A DNA stretch of 6,637 nucleotides from Lachnospiraceae bacterium (GTDB lineage Bacteria > Bacillota > Clostridia > Lachnospirales > Lachnospiraceae), in assembly GCA_021199395.1 (NCBI GenBank), contig JAJQIE010000153.1, positions 1 to 6,637 of the forward strand, given 5' to 3'. A model generated the notes under the pieces. That model worked only from the letters and a program-made list of their open reading frames with translations, had not been told where the DNA came from and did no database searches. Within the stretch, counting starts at the first letter, position 1. Every line of letters begins with the position of its first letter. Below, one piece after another: positions 1-5,619 of the stretch. Made by a program: the position numbers and the translations under genes.

Positions 1-213
1 GTCATTGAGTTCTTCCTCCTCTTCATCATCCAGACGTCCCATGTCGTCGATATTTTCGTTCAGAATCCGGTAGGCTTCGACCAGAACCTCCTGCTTTTTC
101 GCGTAATAAAAGCTCTCCAGAAAGGTCGAATTAATAAAATAATTTGCCAGGAACATAGTGGCGATCAGGAGGCTGAAAATAACCGTAAGCTGTTTTCTTA
201 TCGAACGTTTCAT
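1..213 (-). CDS. Sensor histidine kinase, N-terminal fragment (runs off left edge)
   Basis: Only the first 71 codons are in the window. The protein begins MKRSIRKQLTVIFSLL, a short basic stretch followed by one hydrophobic helix at about residues 9-27. This is the usual membrane anchor of a two-component sensor kinase. A polar segment follows, ending in a very acidic run (DDEEEEE, about residues 63-69), which I take as the start of the extracytoplasmic sensing region. No kinase domain is visible, so the assignment rests on the membrane-anchor pattern and on position: the start lies 3 bases after the stop of an OmpR-type response regulator on the same strand. A GGAG ribosome binding site (220-223) sits 6 bases before the ATG, inside the end of the regulator gene, so translation of the two is probably coupled. 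The ligand cannot be guessed from this fragment. Confidence 0.8.
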   Translation of the reverse strand, partial: MKRSIRKQLTVIFSLLIATMFLANYFINSTFLESFYYAKKQEVLVEAYRILNENIDDMGRLDDEEEEELND

Positions 214-216
214 CCG

Positions 217-894
217 TTACTCCACCTCAAACTTATAGCCCATTCCCCAGATTGTACGGATATAATCGCCTTTGTCCCCCAGCTTACTGCGCAGCTTTTT
301 CACATGTGTGTCAATGGTTCTCGCATCTCCGAAATAATCATAATTCCAGACGCTGTTCAGGATTTTCTCTCTGGAAAGCGCAATCCCCTGGTTCTCTACA
401 AAATAAGTCAGCAGCTCGAATTCCTTAAAGCTGAGCTCCACATTCCTGCCGTCAATCGTCACCTCATGCGCTGCCTTATTGATCTCTATACCGCCTGCGC
501 GCAGAATGTCATCCGCGGAGAATCCGCTTGTCCTGCGCAGAATCGCTTCCACGCGCGCCACAAGAATCTTAGGACTGAATGGCTTTGAGATGTACTCATC
601 CACACCTAGGTCAAAGCCAAGCAGCTCGTCCCGCTCATCCCCCTTTGCCGTCAGCATGATGATCGGCACCGTCGAATAAGCACGGATCTCCCGGCATACC
701 TGCCATCCGTCCATTTTCGGCATCATTACATCCAGAATTACCAGAGCGATATCCTTCTGTTCAAAAAAAATATCAATTGCCTGCGCTCCGTCTTCCGCTT
801 CTACCACGTCAAACTCTTTTTTTACGAGGAAATCCCGCACCAGCTTGCGCATCCTGCTCTCATCATCCACCACCAGTATTTTCAAGCGTTCCAT
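217..894 (-). CDS. OmpR/PhoB-family response regulator
   Basis: This 225-residue DNA-binding response regulator has the normal length for the OmpR/PhoB family. Residues 1-118 form the receiver domain: acidic pair D10-D11, phospho-acceptor D55 in LDVMMPKMDG, switch residue T82 in MLTAK, and conserved K104 in SKPF. Residues from about 130 to 225 form a winged-helix DNA-binding domain with the typical ELLTYFVENQG, the recognition-helix region DARTIDTHVKKLRSKL and the C-terminal wing TIWGMGYKFE. All catalytic positions are intact. A GGGAGGA ribosome binding site lies about 8 bases before the ATG. The adjoining sensor kinase is its expected partner. On family knowledge it should be phosphorylated at D55 by that kinase and then bind direct repeats upstream of its target promoters. 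The regulon is unknown, so no gene symbol is given. Confidence 0.96.
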   Translation of the reverse strand: MERLKILVVDDESRMRKLVRDFLVKKEFDVVEAEDGAQAIDIFFEQKDIALVILDVMMPKMDGWQVCREIRAYSTVPIIMLTAKGDERDELLGFDLGVDEYISKPFSPKILVARVEAILRRTSGFSADDILRAGGIEINKAAHEVTIDGRNVELSFKEFELLTYFVENQGIALSREKILNSVWNYDYFGDARTIDTHVKKLRSKLGDKGDYIRTIWGMGYKFEVE

Positions 895-1011
895 ATGCCC
901 GTCCTCCCTTTCCTTTCACATCATTTGAACTTCCTTCGATACATGCACAATCCCATATACACTTTTCAATCAATAGTAACATCGAATTATGATAATCCTG
1001 TGAATGCATAT

Positions 1012-1037
1012 GACATAAAATAAGTATATTTTGTGTC
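1012..1037. repeat. Imperfect AT-rich palindrome in the response-regulator leader
   Basis: Two 11-base arms, GACATAAAATA (1012-1022) and TATTTTGTGTC (1027-1037), are reverse complements with one mismatch and a 4-base centre. The site lies roughly 12-37 bases downstream of the predicted start of the two-component transcript. It could be a repressor operator or an RNA hairpin at the 5' end. It also contains a TATACT on the minus strand, but with no good -35 element at the right distance. Confidence 0.4.
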
Positions 1038-1055
1038 CCTGGAATGCTTTGTCTC

Positions 1056-1084
1056 AGTATATCCGGTCGGGTGGATTTTGTAAA
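1056..1084 (-). promoter_or_regulatory. Sigma-A-type promoter for the two-component operon
   Basis: On the minus strand, TTTACA (1079-1084) and TATACT (1056-1061) are separated by exactly 17 bases. Each hexamer matches the housekeeping consensus at 5 of 6 positions. The predicted start is near 1049, giving a leader of about 155 bases before the regulator ATG. The promoter lies just after the stop codon of the 144-residue protein gene, so the operon can be transcribed independently of it. No terminator is visible between that gene and this promoter. Confidence 0.65.
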
Positions 1085-1099
1085 CAGAGGATTTCTTTT

Positions 1100-1534
1100 T
1101 TACAGATATCCCTGTAAGCCCTCACACAGCTCTTTTTCTATCGAGGATAAACGTCGGCACACATCCTTTGAAGTCTCATCCGCATCCGCATACTGGTTCA
1201 GATATTTATGCAGGGATTTTATCCCCATATTGCAGCCGTCCGTGACGAGATCCGCGATTGTCTCGTCGCTTTCATCCATGCCAATCTTCACATTTATCTT
1301 TATCCATGACATTCCCTTCGCCACCGTCAGCGGATCCTTTTCCGCTGACTCATGGCTGTTCAGCAGCTCGTGAATCTCGCCGCCCAGATTTTCATGGTGG
1401 CTGCGGCTCTCTGTCAGCAGCTGCTTCAGGCCGCCGTCGTTTACCTTATCCAGCACACCGTTAATTGTAGATACAGCCATTTTTGTACCGGCGTCGCACT
1501 CCTTTAAAAGATGAATCGTGTCGTTTTCACTCAT
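1100..1534 (-). CDS. 144-residue helical protein of unknown function, possibly DUF2383/ferritin-like
   Basis: I do not know the function. Starting at 1534, the protein is 144 residues, beginning MSENDTIHLLKECDAGTKMA. It has no signal peptide or membrane segment and reads as about four amphipathic helices (roughly 3-30, 34-60, 68-115 and 118-141), with many Glu and His residues such as E42, H46, H47, E53 and H55. That layout resembles the four-helix DUF2383 or ferritin-like proteins, and I recall similar proteins as common in Lachnospiraceae. A metal-binding role is only a guess, because no canonical paired ExxH ferritin motif is clear. The start is set by a strong AGGAGGA ribosome binding site 4-5 bases before this ATG. 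The open frame continues upstream to 1726, but that extension is Cys-rich, lacks a comparable site and overlaps the tmRNA downstream region. It probably forms its own transcription unit. Confidence 0.85.
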   Translation of the reverse strand: MSENDTIHLLKECDAGTKMAVSTINGVLDKVNDGGLKQLLTESRSHHENLGGEIHELLNSHESAEKDPLTVAKGMSWIKINVKIGMDESDETIADLVTDGCNMGIKSLHKYLNQYADADETSKDVCRRLSSIEKELCEGLQGYL

Positions 1535-1538
1535 AATG

Positions 1539-1545
1539 TCCTCCT
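1539..1545 (-). promoter_or_regulatory. Ribosome binding site that sets the start of the 144-residue protein
   Basis: AGGAGGA on the minus strand stands 4 bases before the ATG at 1534. It is the best ribosome binding site in this reading frame and rules against the longer upstream start. It lies within an 8-base segment, CAGGAGGA (1539-1546), that is perfectly complementary to TCCTCCTG at 1611-1618. Confidence 0.85.
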
Positions 1546-1548
1546 GTT

Positions 1549-1566
1549 CTGCCTGTAAAAAGGCAG
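1549..1566. repeat. Small hairpin next to the ribosome binding site
   Basis: CTGCCT and AGGCAG form a perfect 6-base-pair stem around a 6-base loop. On the minus strand it sits directly upstream of the AGGAGGA ribosome binding site, in the leader of the 144-residue protein gene. On the plus strand it is followed by TTATTTTTTT (1567-1576), so it also resembles a weak plus-strand terminator, although no plus-strand gene precedes it. Confidence 0.5.
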
Positions 1567-1571
1567 TTATT

Positions 1572-1600
1572 TTTTTAGTATTTTCCCCAATGCCTGTGAA
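1572..1600 (-). promoter_or_regulatory. Possible promoter for the 144-residue protein gene
   Basis: On the minus strand, TTCACA (1595-1600, 5 of 6 matches) and TAAAAA (1572-1577, 4 of 6) are 17 bases apart. Transcription would start near 1565, placing the small hairpin at 1549-1566 at the very 5' end of the mRNA. The -10 match is weak, so this is a candidate only. Confidence 0.35.
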
Positions 1601-1630
1601 AAATATACTCCAGGAGGAAAATGTGTATAT

Positions 1631-1697
1631 AAAACAAAACGGACAGCCTCCACAGCCGATCCTTTTTCTCAAAAGCACCGATTGTCCAGAGCTGTCC
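1631..1697 (-). terminator. Possible terminator region downstream of ssrA
   Basis: On the minus strand, 35 bases after the tmRNA 3' end, GGACAGC (1691-1697) pairs perfectly with GCTGTCC (1641-1647). The second arm is followed by GTTTTGTTTT (1631-1640). The U-rich tail is right for intrinsic termination, but the 43-base loop is unusually long, so this is a moderate to weak call. It is the only candidate end for the ssrA transcript. Confidence 0.4.
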
Positions 1698-1731
1698 ACT
1701 TCCTGAATCCTGATACGCTGGTACACTTAAC

Positions 1732-2074
1732 TGGAGCAGACGGGAATCGAACCCGTGTCCGAAAGCCAATCCACTGTACTTCTACTATCATAGTCAGTTA
1801 TTTGACATTCCCTCCGGCAGGCGGCAGCTGACAGCCTTCTGCTTTTAGTAGCTTCATCCTACGCCCATATGCGCAAAGCTTAACATATGTCGTTTCCCGC
1901 ATTGTCGATGCCTGAGTCACAGGATGCGGGTGCCCCGTGCCAGACAGCTGCCGTCAGGCAGCGTATGCTAAATTATAATCTTCTTCAGCGTTTAATTTTA
2001 AGAGTGTGATTTAACGCATCACCTGCGGATAGCTTCTCCAGCTTCAAAGCCCCCGTCGAAACCTTTACTACCCC
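1732..2074 (-). ncRNA. ssrA: tmRNA (transfer-messenger RNA)
   Basis: This 343-base RNA rescues ribosomes stalled on broken mRNAs, acting with SmpB, and tags the unfinished peptide for proteolysis. The 5' end carries GGGGTAG followed by the tmRNA hallmark GGTTTCGACGGGG. The 3' end is CTGCTCC plus discriminator A, after a T-arm ACGGG-TTCGATT-CCCGT. The two ends form a 7-pair acceptor stem with G-U as the third pair, the identity element for alanyl-tRNA synthetase. The tag frame (1954-1989) reads AEEDYNLAYAA then TGA, assuming the resume codon is GCT, placed by analogy with other tmRNAs where GCA/GCT follows an A-rich stretch. The terminal CCA is not encoded (the gene continues GTT), so it must be added after processing. 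The interior holds GC-rich stretches fitting the pseudoknots. Confidence 0.97.
1954..1989 (-). other. tmRNA-encoded proteolysis tag (AEEDYNLAYAA, stop)
   Basis: Eleven sense codons and a TGA stop lie within ssrA. The peptide has the usual layout: A first, an acidic/Asn middle and a hydrophobic, Ala-rich end that ClpXP-type proteases recognise. The last residues are AYAA rather than the common ALAA. The start of the tag at Ala is inferred; reading one codon earlier would add Asn. Confidence 0.85.
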
Positions 2075-2078
2075 GGAG

Positions 2079-2109
2079 GGCCGCGTCTCTGTTCTTCAAA
2101 GACACGGCC
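2079..2109 (-). repeat. Strong hairpin in the 5' leader of pre-tmRNA
   Basis: GGCCGTGTCT (2100-2109 read on the minus strand) pairs with AGACGCGGCC (2079-2088) over 10 pairs, one of them G-U, around an 11-base loop. It lies between the ssrA promoter and the mature 5' end, starting only 4 bases upstream of that end. No U-run follows on the minus strand, so it is not a terminator in that direction. It will be part of the leader removed when the 5' end is matured, normally by RNase P. Confidence 0.65.
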
Positions 2110-2125
2110 TTTCATTACTTTTCCT

Positions 2126-2154
2126 ATCTTAAACTTCAGGTTCTGAATTGTCAA
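2126..2154 (-). promoter_or_regulatory. Strong sigma-A-type promoter of ssrA
   Basis: On the minus strand, a perfect TTGACA (2149-2154) and TAAGAT (2126-2131, 5 of 6) are separated by exactly 17 bases. Transcription should begin near 2119, about 45 bases upstream of the mature tmRNA. This suits an abundant housekeeping RNA. The promoter lies between the phosphorylase stop codon and ssrA, and I see no terminator for the phosphorylase gene before it, so read-through into ssrA is possible. Confidence 0.85.
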
Positions 2155-2182
2155 GCAGTTTTTCCGTAATCGCGTTTTTGAA

Positions 2183-4450
2183 TCATTTATCCAGATGCCA
2201 GATATCGTTATTATATTCCGCTATGGTCCGGTCAGAGGAAAAGAAGCCTGCCTGCGCAATATTAATCAGCGCGCTGCGTGTCCATGCGCGCGGGTTCGTC
2301 GCGTAATCCTGCATCGCCTGTGTTTTTCGTACAATATACGCGTTGAAATCCGGGAGCGTCTGGAACCAGTCCTTGCCAGTCAGCTCATTTTTCAGTCTGG
2401 CAAGGTTTTCCTCATGTCCTGCGGCAAGCATCTGCTCAGATGTCAGGAAATCAATCGCGCGGCGAATATTCGGATCTCCCTCATACCACTCTCTCGCACA
2501 GTAATCCCCGTCCGCATAACGGCGGATGACCTGATTGCTGGTCTGCCCGAAAATATAAATATTCCCGGTCCCCACGCGCTCCGCAATCTCTACATTTGCG
2601 CCGTCCATCGTTCCAAGCGTCAGCGCGCCATTGAGCATGAACTTCATATTGCCTGTGCCGGAAGCTTCCTTTGAAGCCAGGCTGATCTGCTCGGAGAGAT
2701 CACAGGCCGGGATCATTTTTTCTGCTGCCGTCACATTATAATTTTCCACAAAGACAATCTGCATCCATTTCGATACCTCCGGATCCTCCGCTATAACCTT
2801 TGACAGAGTCAGGAGTGCATGAATGATATCCTGCGCGATCACATAAGCCGGCGCCGCTTTCGCCCCAAAAATACTGACAATCGGCGTCGCCGGAGTATGA
2901 CCCGCCCTGATCTCGTAATACTGATGGATCAGGAACAGAAGATTCAGTTGCTGGCGCTTATATTCATGAAGCCGCTTGGACTGAATCAGGAACATCGCGT
3001 CCGGGTTTGTTTTTACGCCCTGCTTCCTCCAGAGCCAGTCAGCCAGAGCCTTTTTATTGTCCTTTTTGATCATATACAGCTTATTTAATACAGCGTCATC
3101 CTCTGTATACTGCATGAGCTTTTCCAGTTCATCCGCGTTCTTTTTAAATCCCGGTCCGATCAGATGCTCAATTTCTGCCGCCAGCTCCTGATTACATTTG
3201 AGCAGCCATCGGCGGAATGTAATACCATTTGTTTTATTGTTAAATTTTTCCGGATAAAGCCTGTAAAAATTCGCCAGCTCCGTATCCTTGAGTATCTGCG
3301 TATGCAGTGCAGCCACGCCATTTGTGGAATGGCTGAAATGGATATCCATATGCGCCATATGCACACGGTTCTCCGAATCTATGATATAGGTGACCGCATC
3401 CGGCGTCTTCTCCCTCACCAGCGCATCCAGCTTTTCTATAATCGGCATCAGCTGCGGAACCACCTCATCCAGATAGTGGCGCGGCCAGGTTTCCAGCGCT
3501 TCTGCCAGGATTGTATGATTCGTATAAGCGCAGGTATCTGTTACGATCTGCACTGCCTCCTCAAATTCGATCCCGTTTTCTCCAAGAAGACGGATCAGCT
3601 CCGGTATCACCATACTCGGATGTGTGTCATTGATCTGAATCGCAGCGTAATCCGCCAGATTGTGAAAATCGCAGCCGCGTGCCGCGCACTCCTCAAGAAT
3701 CATCTGCGCCCCGGCGGATACCATCAGATACTGCTGGTAAATACGGAGCAGGCGTCCCTCCTCGTCGGAATCATCCGGATACAGGAAAAGAGTCAGGTTC
3801 TGCTCAATTTTCGTCTTATCAAAATGAATTCCCTCCTGAATGACAGATTCATCAATTGTATCCAGATCGAACAGGTTCAGGGAATTCGTCCTGCCTTCGT
3901 AGCCGGTCACTGCCAGCTTATAAAGCCGGGCTTTGTATTCCTTTCCCGCAAGCGTCACCGGATAAACCTTTTCGGTCCGTTCCGTCCAGTCAACGCCATT
4001 CAGCCAGTAATCCGGCGTCGTGCTCTGCAGCCCATCGCTGAAATTCTGATGAAACAGACCGCAATGATAGCGCAGTCCGATGCCGTCGCCCGGCAGGTTC
4101 ATCGTCGCAAGGCTGTCCAGGAAACAGGCCGCCAGCCGTCCAAGTCCTCCGTTTCCCAGACTCGGCTCATTCTCAAGCTCCTCAATGTCAGACAGGTTTT
4201 TGCCCGCTTTCGAAAGCGCCGCTTTCACATCATCATACAGCCCAAGGTTGATCAGATTATTCGACAAAAGCTTGCCGATCAGAAATTCAGCGGAGATATA
4301 GTACAGCTTTCGTCCGGTCACCGGTACCTCCTGTTTCCGGCTCTGTGTCTGCACCAGATTCAGAAGTGCAGCGTAAATTTCCTCATTTTCCGCCTGTTCC
4401 AGATCCTTTCCGCAAAGCTTCGTAAGCTCCCTGTAAATTTCTTCCGCCAT
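2183..4450 (-). CDS. glgP: Glycogen/maltodextrin phosphorylase
   Basis: This cytoplasmic enzyme removes glucose units from alpha-1,4-glucans with phosphate, giving glucose 1-phosphate. It is complete at 755 residues, normal for clostridial members. The family signature EASGTGNMKFMLN is intact with the pyridoxal-phosphate lysine at K603. Also present are GNGGLGRLAACFLDS (99-113), QINDTHPS (272-279), NKTNGITFRRWL (405-416), KRLHEYKRQ (492-500) and NYNVT (570-574). The start is supported by AAAGGAG 7 bases upstream. Glycogen and maltodextrin phosphorylases cannot be separated reliably from sequence alone, so glgP is used in the broad sense. No glycogen synthesis or maltose genes are alongside; an AraC-type regulator is divergent. 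A possible catabolite-response element lies in its promoter region (4524-4537). Confidence 0.97.
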   Translation of the reverse strand: MAEEIYRELTKLCGKDLEQAENEEIYAALLNLVQTQSRKQEVPVTGRKLYYISAEFLIGKLLSNNLINLGLYDDVKAALSKAGKNLSDIEELENEPSLGNGGLGRLAACFLDSLATMNLPGDGIGLRYHCGLFHQNFSDGLQSTTPDYWLNGVDWTERTEKVYPVTLAGKEYKARLYKLAVTGYEGRTNSLNLFDLDTIDESVIQEGIHFDKTKIEQNLTLFLYPDDSDEEGRLLRIYQQYLMVSAGAQMILEECAARGCDFHNLADYAAIQINDTHPSMVIPELIRLLGENGIEFEEAVQIVTDTCAYTNHTILAEALETWPRHYLDEVVPQLMPIIEKLDALVREKTPDAVTYIIDSENRVHMAHMDIHFSHSTNGVAALHTQILKDTELANFYRLYPEKFNNKTNGITFRRWLLKCNQELAAEIEHLIGPGFKKNADELEKLMQYTEDDAVLNKLYMIKKDNKKALADWLWRKQGVKTNPDAMFLIQSKRLHEYKRQQLNLLFLIHQYYEIRAGHTPATPIVSIFGAKAAPAYVIAQDIIHALLTLSKVIAEDPEVSKWMQIVFVENYNVTAAEKMIPACDLSEQISLASKEASGTGNMKFMLNGALTLGTMDGANVEIAERVGTGNIYIFGQTSNQVIRRYADGDYCAREWYEGDPNIRRAIDFLTSEQMLAAGHEENLARLKNELTGKDWFQTLPDFNAYIVRKTQAMQDYATNPRAWTRSALINIAQAGFFSSDRTIAEYNNDIWHLDK

Positions 4451-4523
4451 AATATTGCTCCTTTCCGCGATAAGCCGCCCGGTGGGAAACTAAATCCTGT
4501 TGTTTCCTCTGCTTTATCCTGTG

Positions 4524-4537
4524 AGTTTTCGTTTTCA
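4524..4537 (-). promoter_or_regulatory. Possible catabolite-response element (CcpA site)
   Basis: Read on the minus strand, TGAAAACGAAAACT fits the degenerate consensus TGWAANCGNTNWCA at all but two positions. The left half (TGAAAACG) is good and the right half is weak. It would overlap the predicted transcription start of the phosphorylase gene, a normal place for repression by CcpA. The idea fits an enzyme that uses stored glucan, but a two-mismatch site in AT-rich DNA can arise by chance. Confidence 0.3.
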
Positions 4538-4539
4538 TT

Positions 4540-4567
4540 TTTTTATCCGGCTTTCAACTGCCGACAA
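4540..4567 (-). promoter_or_regulatory. Candidate promoter of the phosphorylase gene
   Basis: On the minus strand, TTGTCG (4562-4567) and TAAAAA (4540-4545), each 4 of 6 matches, are 16 bases apart. The predicted start near 4533 gives a leader of about 83 bases. The match is only fair, but it is the best pair I found between the two divergent genes in this direction. Confidence 0.35.
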
Positions 4568-4581
4568 TGTGTACGACCTCA

Positions 4582-4616
4582 TTACCATATTCGGTTTTAC
4601 CATAATTTTTCGGTTT
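4582..4616. repeat. Imperfect tandem repeat in the divergent promoter region
   Basis: TTACCATA followed by TTCGGTTT (4582-4597) is repeated as TTACCATA, a four-base insertion, then TTCGGTTT (4597-4616). The first motif recurs after 15 bases and the second after 19. Paired direct repeats between a sugar enzyme gene and an AraC-type regulator suggest an operator, but the protein that binds is not known. Confidence 0.45.
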
Positions 4617-4620
4617 AATC

Positions 4621-4650
4621 TTGCAGTAAGGGAGCATTTTATGATACTAT
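4621..4650 (+). promoter_or_regulatory. Possible promoter of the AraC-family gene
   Basis: TTGCAG (4621-4626) and TACTAT (4645-4650, 4 of 6) are 18 bases apart. Transcription would start about 7 bases after the -10 element, at or very close to the ATG at 4657, making a leaderless or nearly leaderless mRNA. The -35 match is poor. Confidence 0.3.
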
Positions 4651-4656
4651 CCTATC

Positions 4657-5583
4657 ATGATGAAAAAAGAGCAGCCAGAACAATATCAGGAAAAAAAGAA
4701 ACACGGAAGTCCGCTTTTTCCGTTCAATATTTATCCATGCACCATCCCCGGCGACTTCCCTTCCGTAGCGCTGCACTGGCAAAAAAGTATGGAGCTGATT
4801 TATATCAAGAAAGGATGCGGAACCGTCCAGCTCGATATGCAGCCGATGGATGCGAAAGCCGAGGACATTTTTGTCGTTCCCCCCGGCTCTCTGCATGCGT
4901 TGCGGGAACAGCCGGGCATGTCCATGGAATACGAGAATATTATTTTTGACGTGGAGTTTTTGGGCAGCGCCGCGGCGGATATCTGTGCGCAGGAATATCT
5001 GATCCCTTTAAGTGTCGGCCAGTTGCTCGCCCCCATGCGCCTGCGGCTGGGTGAAAAAACGCCTTCTCTGGTCGGGACAAATGTCGCCGTCAGCGATACT
5101 GCGGATTTAAGCATATACCCGGAGATCGCCGCCTGCCTGAATACGGCTGAAAGGCTGTGTGAAATACGTCCGAGAGGCTACGAGCTGGGGGTCAAGGCGG
5201 CAGTTTTAAGCCTGATTTCCCTGCTGGTCCCGATGTGCCCGGACACGCCGCGAGAGGAATCTCCTTACACGGAGCGCCTGAAGACAGTGCTGAGCCGTGT
5301 CGAGCAGGATTACACAAAGCCGCTCTCCATTCAGGATATGGCGGACAGCTGCGGATGCAGCAGCAGCCATTTCATGCGCTGGTTCCGGCAAATGACCGGA
5401 AGCAGCTTTACAGCCTATGTCAATGAGCGCAGGCTGGCCTATGCCGCGGAGCAGCTTAGGCAAAGCAATGATAAAATCATACTGATCGCGGAAAACGCAG
5501 GCTTTGAAAACCTGTCAAACTTCAACCGGCAGTTTAAAACCCGCTACGGCGTCACGCCCAGCGGGTATCGCAGGAGAATCTGA
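4657..5583 (+). CDS. AraC-family transcriptional regulator with N-terminal cupin domain
   Basis: This 308-residue one-component regulator has an N-terminal cupin-like sensing domain (about 22-120), with HWQKSMELIYIKKGCG (40-55) and a VVPPGSLHAL turn (73-82). The C-terminal AraC DNA-binding domain (about 208-308) carries two helix-turn-helix units: SIQDMADSCGCSSSHFMRWF (224-243) and the family signature from K273 through GFENLSNFNRQFK to the end. The ligand is unknown; cupin-type members often sense sugars or related small molecules. It is divergent from the phosphorylase gene and may control it, itself or distant genes. An in-frame TGA at 4642-4644 fixes the start at the ATGATG at 4657 or 4660. 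No ribosome binding site lies at the right distance; the AAGGGAG at 4628-4634 instead suits an ATG at 4641 in another frame. Confidence 0.93.
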   Translation: MMKKEQPEQYQEKKKHGSPLFPFNIYPCTIPGDFPSVALHWQKSMELIYIKKGCGTVQLDMQPMDAKAEDIFVVPPGSLHALREQPGMSMEYENIIFDVEFLGSAAADICAQEYLIPLSVGQLLAPMRLRLGEKTPSLVGTNVAVSDTADLSIYPEIAACLNTAERLCEIRPRGYELGVKAAVLSLISLLVPMCPDTPREESPYTERLKTVLSRVEQDYTKPLSIQDMADSCGCSSSHFMRWFRQMTGSSFTAYVNERRLAYAAEQLRQSNDKIILIAENAGFENLSNFNRQFKTRYGVTPSGYRRRI

Positions 5584-5608
5584 CAGGGCTGCTCCCTGTC
5601 AGTATTTT
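5580..5608 (+). terminator. Intrinsic terminator of the AraC-family gene
   Basis: CTGACAGGG (5580-5588) and CCCTGTCAG (5594-5602) form a perfect 9-base-pair stem around CTGCT, followed by TATTTT. The TGA stop codon of the regulator is inside the left arm. On the minus strand no T-run follows the hairpin, so it looks directional, although it also lies 18 bases beyond the stop of the convergent gene. Confidence 0.8.
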
Positions 5609-5619
5609 GAAAGTAAATT

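Noticed and set aside
1023..1028. Second TATACT on the minus strand as an additional promoter for the response regulator
   Set aside because: No acceptable -35 hexamer lies 16-18 bases upstream (CAAAGC at 17), while the promoter at 1056-1084 matches 5 of 6 in both elements.
1612..1706. Plus-strand 27-residue reading frame from GTG at 1623, preceded by AGGAGG
   Set aside because: The only -10-like element (TATACT, 1604-1609) would place the transcript start inside the AGGAGG, and the sequence overlaps inverted repeats on the other strand. The AGGAGG is better explained as complementarity to the minus-strand ribosome binding site.
1535..1726. N-terminal extension of the 144-residue protein to a 208-residue form
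   Set aside because: The added segment is Cys/Phe-rich and unlike the rest, has no good ribosome binding site, and covers the likely ssrA terminator; the ATG at 1534 has a strong AGGAGGA site.
2079..2109. Hairpin before ssrA as the terminator of the phosphorylase gene
   Set aside because: It lies downstream of the ssrA promoter and has no U-run on the minus strand; terminating there would block ssrA itself.
3164..4618. Long plus-strand open frame (484 residues) opposite the phosphorylase gene
   Set aside because: It mirrors the coding constraint of a well-conserved gene on the other strand, shows no recognisable domain and has Arg/Ile/Gln-rich composition typical of antisense frames.
4641..4949. 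Reading frame from ATG 4641 with a good ribosome binding site
   Set aside because: It overlaps the AraC-family gene out of frame, has no recognisable motif and becomes Arg-rich. It is treated as a possible regulatory curiosity rather than a gene.
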